Shown here: positions 33,732 to 43,150 of the stretch, piece after piece
How positions within the stretch are numbered: position 1 is the stretch's first letter
How the letters are laid out: the number at the start of each line of letters is the position of its first letter
Assembly (NCBI GenBank): GCA_900552645.1
Contig: USAN01000011.1
Coordinates: forward strand, 1 to 62,202
Reading direction: 5' to 3'
Length of the DNA stretch: 62,202 bases
Source of the DNA: an uncultured Bacteroides sp.
GTDB taxonomy: Bacteria; Bacteroidota; Bacteroidia; Bacteroidales; Bacteroidaceae
The notes under the pieces: model-generated
Databases searched by the model: none
Told to the model about the DNA's origin: nothing
What the model saw: the letters and a program-made list of their open reading frames with translations, nothing else
Made by a program: the position numbers and the translations under genes

Positions 33732-34621
33732 TGGAAAAATTATTTTTAATTGGAGGAAGTGGATTTATTGGAAAAAATCTTGTAAGATGCTTATCTTCTT
33801 ATTATGATATTTATGTCTTTGACAAATACATAGATGATATATATTTTAAAGATTATCCTAGTGTAGAGTGCATTAGGATGAATCTGGAATCAGATAAAAT
33901 TGATTTTTCTATTCCATCTCCAGATTATATAATAAATTTAGCTTCAATCGTTACAGCAGAGAGAGATTTAGCTCTTTTTGATTCGCTAATTTCTTCCAAT
34001 CTAAAAGTTTTATTAAACTTATATGAACGTTTTAAAAATGAGTCTAATTTAAAACTTTTCATTCAGTTTGGAAGTTCAGAAGAATATGGTAATGAAGGTT
34101 CACCATTTAAAGAAGAAAATAGAGAATCACCTAATTCACCTTATGCATTGGTAAAACAATTGACAACAAATACTACTTTAATGCTACATCGTAACTATGG
34201 CTTTCCTGCAATGGTAGTACGACCTGGCAATTTATTTGGAATTGGACAGAATCCAAATAAATTTATACCATACATAATACAACAATTAAAGGAGAATAAA
34301 GAACTAAATGTATCCCCATGTGAACAGAAAAGGGACTTTATTTATGCTGATGATTTTGCTAATTCAATGCATGAATTAATGCGTAATTATAATAGCTGTA
34401 TAGGAGAAATAGTAAATGTTAGTAGCGGCGATAGTATATCATTAAAAAATATTATAGAATTATATCGTAAAGAATTGAATTCTACTTCTATCATAAACTA
34501 TGGTTCATTGCCATACCGAGAAAATGAAGCTATGGATTTAAAATGTTCTATAGATAAATTAGAATCTCTTATAGCAAATAAAAAGACAGAAAACAGATTG
34601 TTAGAATATTTAAATAAATAA
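33731..34621 (+). CDS. Probable CDP-paratose synthase (SDR family)
   Basis: The 296-residue SDR protein has the cofactor motif FLIGGSGFIGKNL and active-site YALVK (in SPNSPYALVKQ). Its C-terminal section (KRDFIYADDFANSMHEL, VSSGDSISLKNIIELY) resembles Salmonella CDP-paratose and CDP-abequose synthases. It should reduce the 4-keto group of CDP-4-keto-3,6-dideoxyglucose. Because the next gene is a tyvelose epimerase, which uses CDP-paratose, paratose rather than abequose is the expected product. The assignment leans on context; related NAD-dependent epimerases have a similar layout. Base composition becomes very AT-rich from here on. Confidence 0.7.
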   Translation: MEKLFLIGGSGFIGKNLVRCLSSYYDIYVFDKYIDDIYFKDYPSVECIRMNLESDKIDFSIPSPDYIINLASIVTAERDLALFDSLISSNLKVLLNLYERFKNESNLKLFIQFGSSEEYGNEGSPFKEENRESPNSPYALVKQLTTNTTLMLHRNYGFPAMVVRPGNLFGIGQNPNKFIPYIIQQLKENKELNVSPCEQKRDFIYADDFANSMHELMRNYNSCIGEIVNVSSGDSISLKNIIELYRKELNSTSIINYGSLPYRENEAMDLKCSIDKLESLIANKKTENRLLEYLNK

Positions 34622-34626
34622 ATATT

Positions 34627-35646
34627 ATGAAGTATTTAATTACAGGAGGATGTGGTTTTGTTGGAAGTAACTTAGCTGCAGAAGTATTAAAGCGCAAAGA
34701 AGAATTAATTATCGTGGATAATCTATTTAGACATGGCAGTAGTGCCAATCTCGAATGGTTAAAATCGATAGGAGACTTCAAATATTATCCTTATGACACT
34801 CGCAATATTAATGATATTGAAACTGTTATAAAGGAAACAAAACCAGATTATATATTTCATCTTGCTGGTCAAGTAGCAATGACGACTTCTATTGCTAACC
34901 CACGTCTCGATTTTGAAACAAATGGAATTGGCACATTCAATTTGTTAGATTCTGTAAGAAAATACTCACCAGATTCTGTAATATTATATTCGTCAACAAA
35001 TAAAGTTTATGGAGATTTTGAATATTTACATTTTAATGAAACGGAAACTAGATATATATGTGAAGAATACCCTAATGGTTTCCCAGAAACTATTTCTTTA
35101 GATTTTCATTCTCCATATGGCTGTTCAAAAGGATGTGCAGATCAGTACCTATTAGACTTTCATAGAATATATGGACTAAAAACAATTGTTTTCAGACATT
35201 CTTCAATGTATGGTAGCAATCAACATGCAACTTATGATCAAGGATGGATAGGTTGGTTTTGTCAAAAAGCACTTGAAATAAAAAACAACACGCTAAAAGA
35301 GCCTTTTACAATCTCTGGAAATGGGAAACAAGTCAGAGATGTTTTATATGGTTCTGATATAGTTAATCTATATTTTAAAGCTAAGGATATAAAAGAAGCA
35401 TATGGCCAAGTTTTTAATATTGGTGGTGGTATAGAGAATAGTTTATCTCTATTGGAATTATTTAGTATGCTAGAAGATAACTTAGGTATAAAGATGAATT
35501 ATAAAAATATTGACTGGAGAGAAAGCGATCAGAAAGTTTTTGTAGCTGATATAAGTAAAGCTAAAAATATTATAGGTTGGAAACCTAGTATTTCAAAAGA
35601 AGAAGGAATAAGAAACATGATTGAATGGTTAAAAAAGATAGAATAA
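34627..35646 (+). CDS. rfbE: CDP-paratose 2-epimerase (CDP-tyvelose epimerase)
   Basis: The 339-residue SDR epimerase closely follows Salmonella/Yersinia RfbE in the segments I can recall: LITGGCGFVGSNLA, HLAGQVAMTTSI, YSSTNKVYGDFE, ETETRYICEEYPNG, LDFHSPYGCSKGCADQYLLD, FRHSSMYG, DQGWIGWFCQKA and SGNGKQVRDVL. It inverts C2 of CDP-paratose to give CDP-tyvelose (3,6-dideoxy-D-mannose). With rfbH, rfbF, rfbG and the paratose synthase this completes the CDP-tyvelose route apart from the E3 reductase. It is a strong marker that the polysaccharide carries tyvelose. Confidence 0.9.
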   Translation: MKYLITGGCGFVGSNLAAEVLKRKEELIIVDNLFRHGSSANLEWLKSIGDFKYYPYDTRNINDIETVIKETKPDYIFHLAGQVAMTTSIANPRLDFETNGIGTFNLLDSVRKYSPDSVILYSSTNKVYGDFEYLHFNETETRYICEEYPNGFPETISLDFHSPYGCSKGCADQYLLDFHRIYGLKTIVFRHSSMYGSNQHATYDQGWIGWFCQKALEIKNNTLKEPFTISGNGKQVRDVLYGSDIVNLYFKAKDIKEAYGQVFNIGGGIENSLSLLELFSMLEDNLGIKMNYKNIDWRESDQKVFVADISKAKNIIGWKPSISKEEGIRNMIEWLKKIE

Positions 35647-36539
35647 TGGATAATAATGAAAGAATTGAAATTTATATTTCTACAAGAAATAGACCAGACA
35701 CTATATTAAAGTCTTTAGATAGTGTCTTAAATCAAACCTATAAAAATATTGAAATAATTGTATCTGATAATTCTACTAATGATACAACTTATGAATTACT
35801 GATTAATCATAAAGATTTTAATAAAATCAAGTATATAAAAAGGAATCCAACTTTTGACTGCTTTTCACAACATCTAAACCAGATTAGAAAAGAAATAAAA
35901 ACAAATTATTACATGATATTCCATGACGATGACGAAATGTTACCAAATATGGTTGAAGTTTTATATAATAATATAAAAAAAGATTCAACTATAGCTGCAA
36001 TTGGTAGTAATGCGTATACTATAAGATATGGAAAGAAAAAAGGATTATTTTTTAAATCTAATCATGATGTCACAATAAAGGAACAAGATGATTTAATATA
36101 CAGATATTGTAGTGGCAAGGAATTTATAGCTCCATTTCCTTCATATTTATATAACAAAGAACTTGTTGGAAAACTTGAAAATATATATTCCCATGGTGGA
36201 ATGTATTCAGATGCCTCCTTTTTAGTTGATTTATTAAATAATGGCAAAATTTTAATTCTGAGAAAGCCTTTAATGAATTGGTATATTTATAGAGTGTGTT
36301 TAAGTCATAGCCATAATTATGAGCAATACTTTTCATTAATTAATTATTTTCAGAAAATTGTAAAAGATAAATCCGCAATTACTAATATAAGAATATATAA
36401 TATATATAATGAAGCTATAATAAGTGCAGATGGCAAAAGAAAATACAAATTTCGTAAAAATATATTTTTTATTCTGTTAAAATACTCTCCATACAACTAT
36501 TTCTTAAAATATATTATAAAATTGATACATATCAAATGA
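35646..36539 (+). CDS. Family 2 glycosyltransferase
   Basis: The start at 35646 shares a base with the rfbE stop (taATG), giving 297 residues. The GT-A fold shows IEIYISTRNRPDTILKSLDSVLNQTY, IEIIVSDNST and a DxD-like FHDDDEMLP (about 97). There is no membrane segment, so it is peripheral at the inner membrane. Adjacency to the tyvelose pathway makes it a candidate tyvelosyl transferase, but this is only positional. It overlaps the next gene by 4 bp. Confidence 0.85.
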   Translation: MDNNERIEIYISTRNRPDTILKSLDSVLNQTYKNIEIIVSDNSTNDTTYELLINHKDFNKIKYIKRNPTFDCFSQHLNQIRKEIKTNYYMIFHDDDEMLPNMVEVLYNNIKKDSTIAAIGSNAYTIRYGKKKGLFFKSNHDVTIKEQDDLIYRYCSGKEFIAPFPSYLYNKELVGKLENIYSHGGMYSDASFLVDLLNNGKILILRKPLMNWYIYRVCLSHSHNYEQYFSLINYFQKIVKDKSAITNIRIYNIYNEAIISADGKRKYKFRKNIFFILLKYSPYNYFLKYIIKLIHIK

Positions 36540-37519
36540 TAAAAAAAGTATTAATACTTAGCAATAGTTCTATTCCACTGGATAGACAGCTGTCCAATCA
36601 TAATTTCCTTATCAAGGATATATTATTTACAATAAATTCTAATAGCGACTATGATTATATAGTTGTTATAGACGATATTCCAAATGATATAAAAGTAAAT
36701 ATTTCCAAAAGTAAATGTATATTGTTTACCGGTGAGCCACCTTTTGTAAAATTATATCCAAAAAAATTTAGAAATCAATTTGGATATATATATACATGTC
36801 AGCAAAATCTTATTAAATGTAAGAATACGTTTCTATCAAATCCTCCCCTACCATGGATGACTGGTATTAAACTATTAAAAGGTACACACACTACAGATTT
36901 AAAATATGCGTATTTAAATTACAATGATTTTATTAAACCATCGAATCAAGATAGAATAAATAAAATTTGTTTGATTACATCAAATAAAAAACTTACAAAA
37001 GGACATAGACAACGTGTTAATTTTGCCATAAAATTAAAAGAAGCTCTTCCTGATTTAATTGATATATATGGTAATGGATTTACGAATATGCCAGATAAGT
37101 TTGATGTTCAGTCAAAATATAAATATTCTATTGTCATTGAGAATTGTTCATATCCAGACTATTGGACAGAAAAATTAGCTGATACATATTTAGCAGGGAG
37201 TTATCCAATATATTATGGAGCAAATAATATCAATAATTATTTCAAAGAGACCCAGCTTTCAACAATTAACATCCTTAATTTTAATGAATCACTACAAACA
37301 ATAAAAAGAATTGTCTCTGAAGATTTGTACTCCAATAGAATAAACGAAATTGAAGACGCAAAAATTATGGTATTAGATAAATATAATTTATTTAATATGG
37401 TTACCGAATGTATTGAAAAACATCCTAAAGATGAAAATTCATGTCGTATAAATGAGCTCAAACAAATTAGATATAGTATAATAGAACGTATAATCCAGAG
37501 AATAATGCGACTCCTATGA
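36536..37519 (+). CDS. Family 10 glycosyltransferase (alpha-1,3/4-fucosyltransferase-like)
   Basis: The 327-residue protein carries the GT10 C-terminal signature: YKYSIVIENCSYPDYWTEKL followed by YLAGSYPIYYGANNI, the acceptor-independent GDP-fucose binding segment of alpha-1,3-fucosyltransferases. FTGEPPFVKLYPKKF near residue 65 matches the family N-terminal part. It would add fucose from GDP-L-fucose to a GlcNAc or Glc residue, and gmd and fcl for GDP-fucose lie at 56.5-58.7 kb. In some bacteria GT10 enzymes build Lewis-type epitopes. Confidence 0.85.
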   Translation: MIKKVLILSNSSIPLDRQLSNHNFLIKDILFTINSNSDYDYIVVIDDIPNDIKVNISKSKCILFTGEPPFVKLYPKKFRNQFGYIYTCQQNLIKCKNTFLSNPPLPWMTGIKLLKGTHTTDLKYAYLNYNDFIKPSNQDRINKICLITSNKKLTKGHRQRVNFAIKLKEALPDLIDIYGNGFTNMPDKFDVQSKYKYSIVIENCSYPDYWTEKLADTYLAGSYPIYYGANNINNYFKETQLSTINILNFNESLQTIKRIVSEDLYSNRINEIEDAKIMVLDKYNLFNMVTECIEKHPKDENSCRINELKQIRYSIIERIIQRIMRLL

Positions 37520-38832
37520 TAAAAAGAATTACATCAAATAAACTTTTTAAAGATTTGTCATGGTCTTTTATATCAAGTATTATATGTAATTTATTGCAAT
37601 TTGGATTAATTTTTTTTCTCTTACGTTTATACAGCAAGGAAGAATTTGGTCTATGGGCTAGCATAACATCAATAGCAGCAGTAATAATAACTGGAGATTT
37701 TGGAATTGTTAATGTTTTAAGATTTATAGTATCAAGAGAATCTGCAAAAGGAAAAAGAGGAAATTATATTGCTAGTCAATATTTTTATTCAGCCATGATT
37801 TTTTTATTCACTTTTACAATTATTGCTTCATTAACATTATTCTTTCTTAGAAATAATATTCCAATAGAATCATTGTTTAAGACTGACAATATAGTATTAA
37901 AAGCACAGAGTAAAACTGTATTCCTTTTTGTTCAGTTTATATTTTTACTAAATCTTCCATTGGGTCTTGGTATACCATTATTCTTTTCCTATGGAGAGAC
38001 AAAAATTTATGTTATAATAAATTTGACAAAATCTATCATATCATTTTTAACAGTTGTTGTATTAGGGTTACTAAGCACATCAATTGTTTTTGTTTGTATC
38101 GCATATTTTATTATTAATGCCATCATTACTCTTTTAGGTACATGTTTTTTTATATATAGGAGAAAATGGTATTCATTTGTTTTCTGTAAGAAAAATATTA
38201 TAAAAAAGAATAAGGAAATGTTTTCTTCTGGGATTAAATTCTTAGGAGTTCAATTATCTAGTAGTTTTATCGCAAATATTATAACAATATATGCGAGTTC
38301 ATTTCTTGGATTATCCGTAGCCGCCAATGTAAATATCGTGCAAAAGATATTTTCTTTTATTGGAGGTATATATCAAAGTTTATTTAATCCAATATGGGGA
38401 GAACTTGGAAGGCTTTATCAAAGCAAAGAACTAATAAAATGTAGAAAATTGATACAGAAATCATTATCCTTAACTTGTATATATTTTACTCTAGCTGTAA
38501 CTTTTGTTACTATTCTAAGAAAGATATTTATTATTGTTATTGCAGGAAAATCATTTGATATTTCATCAAGTATATTTATTTCAATAGGCTTATTCTTTAT
38601 GATTAGATATATTTTTGAGAATGCTTCTCTCTTCCATAATGCCATTAACAAAATGAATATAATATTTTTTGGATATATAATAATGGCGTTATATTCTTTC
38701 TTTATATTACCATATATTATAACAAACTATGGAATAATAGTTATGATTTTAAATATTGTTTTAATATGGACAGTATTAACTGTTTATACCTATATTGATA
38801 TGATTAATAAAACAAAGACTTATGAAAATTAA
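37516..38832 (+). CDS. wzx: Wzx-type oligosaccharide flippase
   Basis: The 438-residue protein is almost wholly made of membrane helices (about 12), beginning LFKDLSWSFISSIICNLLQFGLIF and with the MATE/PST-family motif LRLYSKEEFGLWASITSIAA. It would flip the lipid-linked repeat unit across the inner membrane. It overlaps both neighbouring genes (4 bp before, 11 bp after) and lies two genes before the polymerase, the usual Wzx/Wzy arrangement. Confidence 0.9.
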   Translation: MIKRITSNKLFKDLSWSFISSIICNLLQFGLIFFLLRLYSKEEFGLWASITSIAAVIITGDFGIVNVLRFIVSRESAKGKRGNYIASQYFYSAMIFLFTFTIIASLTLFFLRNNIPIESLFKTDNIVLKAQSKTVFLFVQFIFLLNLPLGLGIPLFFSYGETKIYVIINLTKSIISFLTVVVLGLLSTSIVFVCIAYFIINAIITLLGTCFFIYRRKWYSFVFCKKNIIKKNKEMFSSGIKFLGVQLSSSFIANIITIYASSFLGLSVAANVNIVQKIFSFIGGIYQSLFNPIWGELGRLYQSKELIKCRKLIQKSLSLTCIYFTLAVTFVTILRKIFIIVIAGKSFDISSSIFISIGLFFMIRYIFENASLFHNAINKMNIIFFGYIIMALYSFFILPYIITNYGIIVMILNIVLIWTVLTVYTYIDMINKTKTYEN

Positions 38833-39709
38833 ACTATGTTGCCCTTTCTATAATGAAAATCTAGTGGCAAAAATAAATATTGCTGAAGCATCAAAATTTG
38901 TTGATGAAATACATCTTACAGAATGTAATAAATCATTTAAATATAAAGAACATAATTATTGTTTTGAGAAACAATCAGATAATAAGAAGTTATTTTACCA
39001 TCAAATAGACGGTAATAAACTATATAAAAGACCAAGAAAATATATTCCACATATTTTCTTAAATCCTATTAGTAAATGGATGAATCATATTTGTTTCGAC
39101 ACAGCATGGTATAATGAGGGAGTTTCAAGAAATAATTCATTGTGGAATAGCGAATATTCTGACGAAGACATAATAATTCTATCAGATATTGATGAAATCA
39201 TTGATTATAAATATTTTGATGAAATTATTGAGTCAACAAAAAAATATGGAATAGTTACAATAAACATATATTTTACGATGTTCTATTTTAATTTATTTTG
39301 TAATAAATGGTCGGGACCCCAAAAATATTCTTATAGAATATTTTGTGTTAGAGGTGACATAATGAGAAAAAGATTCTTCAATGATTCTGATTTTTTAAGA
39401 AAGCAAGGAGAACAATTTCACCTCCTTGATGAGGTAAAATGTCTAGATGGAATGAGAGGATTCCATCATTCGTGGTTGGGAGATGAGAAATTTGTTGTTA
39501 ATAAATTAAAGTCCTATGCACATACTATGGATAATCATTCATTAGAGCTCTATGATAATGCAGGTAATATAAATATAAATACTATAAAACAACATATTCA
39601 GAATGGTATTTCAATATTTGACAATTCAAAACTTGAAATAAACAATGAGATAAAACTTTTAAAAGAAGTAGAAAATATAAAAAAGGAAAATCCTACATTC
39701 TTTATCTAA
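38822..39709 (+). CDS. Family 17 glycosyltransferase
   Basis: The 295-residue protein resembles GT17 (beta-1,4-N-acetylglucosaminyltransferase III-like) enzymes: DEIHLTECNKSFKY, SRNNSLWNSEYSDEDIIILSDIDEIID (with the DxD) and the late MRGFHHSWLGDEKFVVNKLKSYAHT. It lacks membrane segments. In bacterial capsule loci this family transfers a sugar, often GlcNAc-like, to the growing unit; donor and linkage here are unknown. Confidence 0.8.
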   Translation: MKIKLCCPFYNENLVAKINIAEASKFVDEIHLTECNKSFKYKEHNYCFEKQSDNKKLFYHQIDGNKLYKRPRKYIPHIFLNPISKWMNHICFDTAWYNEGVSRNNSLWNSEYSDEDIIILSDIDEIIDYKYFDEIIESTKKYGIVTINIYFTMFYFNLFCNKWSGPQKYSYRIFCVRGDIMRKRFFNDSDFLRKQGEQFHLLDEVKCLDGMRGFHHSWLGDEKFVVNKLKSYAHTMDNHSLELYDNAGNININTIKQHIQNGISIFDNSKLEINNEIKLLKEVENIKKENPTFFI

Positions 39710-39713
39710 GAAA

Positions 39714-40949
39714 ATGAGACTAAGATTAAATAATAAATACTATTTGTATCCTTTTTTACTTCTAACCATTCCAATAGTCATTGATACTCTAACAGGTATA
39801 GGGAGAGGTAACGATGGAACTGGAGAAAGTAAAGTTGGTATTTTATTCAGAGGAATAGTTATATTATTATCCATTCAATATCTTTATAAATACAGATATG
39901 CAAAATATACATTTTCATTATTAAGTATTCTATTTTTTTGCCTATTATTTCAAATTGTAATACAATTATCCTCATTTTCTATTATTTCGCAAACAACTAA
40001 AATATTATTTTTATATTTTAATCTAGCTATACTATTAAAGTCTAGATATTTTAAGAACACATCATATATTGCTGATTGTGCAATATATTATGGAGTAGGT
40101 GCTTCAATTATCCTTTTAGTTTGTCATTTTTTTAATTTAGGTTATACATCTTATACAGATGAAACCTTCGGAACAAAAGGATTCTTTGTTGCTATGAATG
40201 ATGTTGGTTTAAGTATAATACTATTAAATGGTCTTTCTCTAATGTATTATGAGAAAACTAAACAACTAAAATACTTATTATATTCTGTTATTATGTTTGT
40301 AGGATGTGCTTTCGTAGGAAGTATGGCATGCTATGGCGGATCATTGATTCTTATTATTTTATTTATTATTAGTCTTTTCTATAATTTTAAAGATTTCAAA
40401 CCATCAAAGAAACTTAAACTAACAATAACATCGACTTTGTTGTTAATATTATTTTATGCTATTGGAGCTATTATTATAATAATTCAAGAAGATGCCTATT
40501 TATCTTCTAAATACGATGATATATTTGAAACATTATCACAAGTTTCTGGAAGAGATTTCTTGATTAAAGCAGGAGTTAAGGTAATGAATCAATTTAGTCT
40601 ATCGGACTGGATATTTGGACAAGGGGAAACATTTAATGTTAATATTCAACATAGATTACAAATGGGTGCGCCAAAAGCTATTGAAGTAGATCAGTTAGAT
40701 CTTTTGGGTAATTATGGATTTTTTTTCTCTTTTTTAATTCTTATATTTCCTATAATACATTTATTAAAATCAATAAAATTATTCTTTATATATAAATCAA
40801 TAGATTATTATTGGATCTGTATAGGATTAATTATATTTCTTGGTCACTCATTTTATGGGGGACATGCTTATACAAGCCCATTAGTGCAGACATTTTTGGC
40901 TGTATATATTTATCTATTATTAAATCTAAAACAAAATAATTACAAATAA
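39714..40949 (+). CDS. wzy: Wzy-type O-antigen/capsule polymerase
   Basis: The 411-residue protein has about ten membrane helices, a large extracytoplasmic loop (about 255-325; SQVSGRDFLIKAG, IFGQGETFNVNIQ) and a helix-rich C-terminus, the layout of O-antigen polymerases. Sequence is poorly conserved in this class, so the call comes from topology and place between a flippase/glycosyltransferase pair and further glycosyltransferases. It would polymerise repeat units in the periplasm. Confidence 0.8.
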   Translation: MRLRLNNKYYLYPFLLLTIPIVIDTLTGIGRGNDGTGESKVGILFRGIVILLSIQYLYKYRYAKYTFSLLSILFFCLLFQIVIQLSSFSIISQTTKILFLYFNLAILLKSRYFKNTSYIADCAIYYGVGASIILLVCHFFNLGYTSYTDETFGTKGFFVAMNDVGLSIILLNGLSLMYYEKTKQLKYLLYSVIMFVGCAFVGSMACYGGSLILIILFIISLFYNFKDFKPSKKLKLTITSTLLLILFYAIGAIIIIIQEDAYLSSKYDDIFETLSQVSGRDFLIKAGVKVMNQFSLSDWIFGQGETFNVNIQHRLQMGAPKAIEVDQLDLLGNYGFFFSFLILIFPIIHLLKSIKLFFIYKSIDYYWICIGLIIFLGHSFYGGHAYTSPLVQTFLAVYIYLLLNLKQNNYK

Positions 40950-42028
40950 TGAACATACTGTTTTTTACAGAAAGTGGTTGTGGTGTAGCAGCAATGCTTG
41001 TACAACAATATTTATCATTAAAGAAAATAAATAAGAGTAAGTCCTTTGCTGTAATAAGCTCTGAACAACAGCAAAGTGGACTTATAGATACAATAAAGGA
41101 TAATGGAGATTATCTTTTATTAGAAGGTCTTGAGAAACATAAAAATTTTAATTATCACAGCAAAAAATTAAGAAAATACATAATTACCAATGAAATAGAT
41201 TGTGTACATGTACAAACTAATTGGGAGCTTATACTCATTGCTTATACAAAATTATTCCTTAAAAGAAAAATAAAAACAATATATACCGTTCATTCGTTCA
41301 GAAATCATAAAAATTTTGTTGAGGCGTTTGTCTTCAGATTATTAATAACAATTATTTTATTTTTATTTGCTGATAAAGTAATATGTACTTGTCATTTTTT
41401 AAAAAGAAAGTTTTCTATCCTTAGTTATAAGATGATATTACTACCACTTGGAGTATCTAATAATTACTTTATAACTGAGCCTATATTTAATGACTCAGCA
41501 AAAATTTCATTAATTTACCCTGCTGCTTTTAGAGTAGGGAAAAATCAAGAAATGGTAATAGAAGCATTTGCCGAATATATAAAAAGGAGTAATGATAACG
41601 AGGCTATTTTATATCTTCCAGGGAGTGGTGAATTATTTGAAACTGTAAAGGAATTAGTAAAAGGCAAAGGACTTGAAAAACAAATCATATTACCGGGGAT
41701 ATGTTCCATATCACAATTAAAAGAATTGTACGCTAAGTCAAATATTGCAGTTATTGCTAGCAAATCTGAAACATTTGGACTCTGCATAGCAGAACCTTTT
41801 GTATTAGGTAAATGTATCCTAAGTAGAAATGTAGGAGTAACACAAGATATAATTGTTAATGGTAGAAATGGGTTTATTTTTGATAACTCAGATGATTTAT
41901 GTGAAAAACTACTCTACTTATCAAAAGATTATAATATAATAAAGAATATTGGATTTAGAAACTTTTCAGAAAAGAGCATTTTCAATTGGGATAGTATTAT
42001 GAAAAAATATATTGATATTATTTCATAA
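40949..42028 (+). CDS. Family 4 glycosyltransferase
   Basis: The 359-residue GT-B protein has the N-terminal ESGCGVAAMLVQQYLSL and the C-terminal donor site with SNIAVIASKSETFGLCIAEPFVLGKCIL (the E-x7-E region) and NVGVTQDIIVNGRNGFIF. A hydrophobic patch near residue 130-145 may bind the membrane. Its start shares a base with the polymerase stop. Donor sugar is not predictable. Confidence 0.87.
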   Translation: MNILFFTESGCGVAAMLVQQYLSLKKINKSKSFAVISSEQQQSGLIDTIKDNGDYLLLEGLEKHKNFNYHSKKLRKYIITNEIDCVHVQTNWELILIAYTKLFLKRKIKTIYTVHSFRNHKNFVEAFVFRLLITIILFLFADKVICTCHFLKRKFSILSYKMILLPLGVSNNYFITEPIFNDSAKISLIYPAAFRVGKNQEMVIEAFAEYIKRSNDNEAILYLPGSGELFETVKELVKGKGLEKQIILPGICSISQLKELYAKSNIAVIASKSETFGLCIAEPFVLGKCILSRNVGVTQDIIVNGRNGFIFDNSDDLCEKLLYLSKDYNIIKNIGFRNFSEKSIFNWDSIMKKYIDIIS

Positions 42029-42071
42029 TGCTTTAAGTTTAAACGTAGTTAAAAATAACAACAATAATAAT

Positions 42072-43150
42072 ATGCACCAAAGAATTCTTTTCATCCTCCA
42101 TCTACCTCCTCCTATACATGGTGCAGCAATGATGGGGCTATATATAAAAGATAGCACTATTATAAACGAGAGCTTTGAATGCAAATATATAAATCTCACT
42201 ACAGCAAAAGATTTACAAGATATAGGAAGAATTGGTATAAATAAAATTAGAACATTTATATTATTACTCAATAATATAAAAAAAACAGTAAAAGAATATA
42301 GACCAAGATTAGTTTATGTTACGCCTAATGCTTGTGGAGGAGCCTTCTATAAAGACTTTATGGTTGTACTACTTTTAAAAATAATGAATTGCAAAATAGT
42401 GGTTCATTATCATAATAAAGGTATATCTACCAAACAATATAGATTTATAGATAATATTCTTTATAAGATATTCTTCAAAAACATAAAAGTAATCCTATTG
42501 GGTGAACCTCTATATGATGATATAAAAAAATATGTAGATAGAGAAAATGTGATGATTTGTCCTAATGGAATACCCGAATAATTATGAATAAAACATTTAA
42601 TATCCTTTTTCTAAGCAATATGATGAAAGAAAAAGGAGTCTGGACATTAGTTGATGCTTGTAAGATTCTTATTGATAAAGGATATAATTTTAATTGTATT
42701 TTAGTAGGAAAATGGAGTGATATTACTGAAATTGAATTTAATAAGACTATAAATAAATATTCTTTAGACAAATATATCACAGCTGTAGGTGGAAAATATG
42801 GTAGTGAAAAAGATTATTATTGGAATTCGACTGACCTATTTGTTTTCCCTACATTTTACAGTAATGAATGTTTCCCTTTAGTTCTATTAGAAGCTATGCA
42901 GAAACATAAAGCTTGTATAAGTACATATGAAGGTGCAATAAGTGATATAATATAGGATGGTATTACCGGTTTCCTTGTTGAGAAAGAAAATCCTATTGCA
43001 TTAGCTGATAAAATAGAAATACTAATTAATAATCCTGAACTTTGCAAGCAAATGGGTGAAGCTGGATATAGGAAGTTTAAAAGCGAATTTACACTTGAAT
43101 GTTTTGAAAAGAATATGACTAATATTCTTAATAATTTATTATCGGAATGA
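42072..43150 (+). pseudogene. Family 4 glycosyltransferase broken by a frameshift and an amber stop
   Basis: The first part (42072-42581) holds the GT-B N-domain (LHLPPPIHGAAMMG to MICPNGIPE). The frame then shifts near 42575-42584 and resumes as NKTFNILFLSNMMKEKGV, the usual start of the C-domain. That part runs to GAISDII, where TAG at 42953-42955 replaces an expected Glu codon; the same frame continues DGITGFLVEKENP to the TGA at 43150, which overlaps the next start. The whole reads as one GT4 of about 360 residues. Two separate lesions suggest decay, perhaps with loss of one sugar from the repeat unit. Base errors are an alternative, and two-part expression is less likely because the last helices would still be lost. 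Confidence 0.85.
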
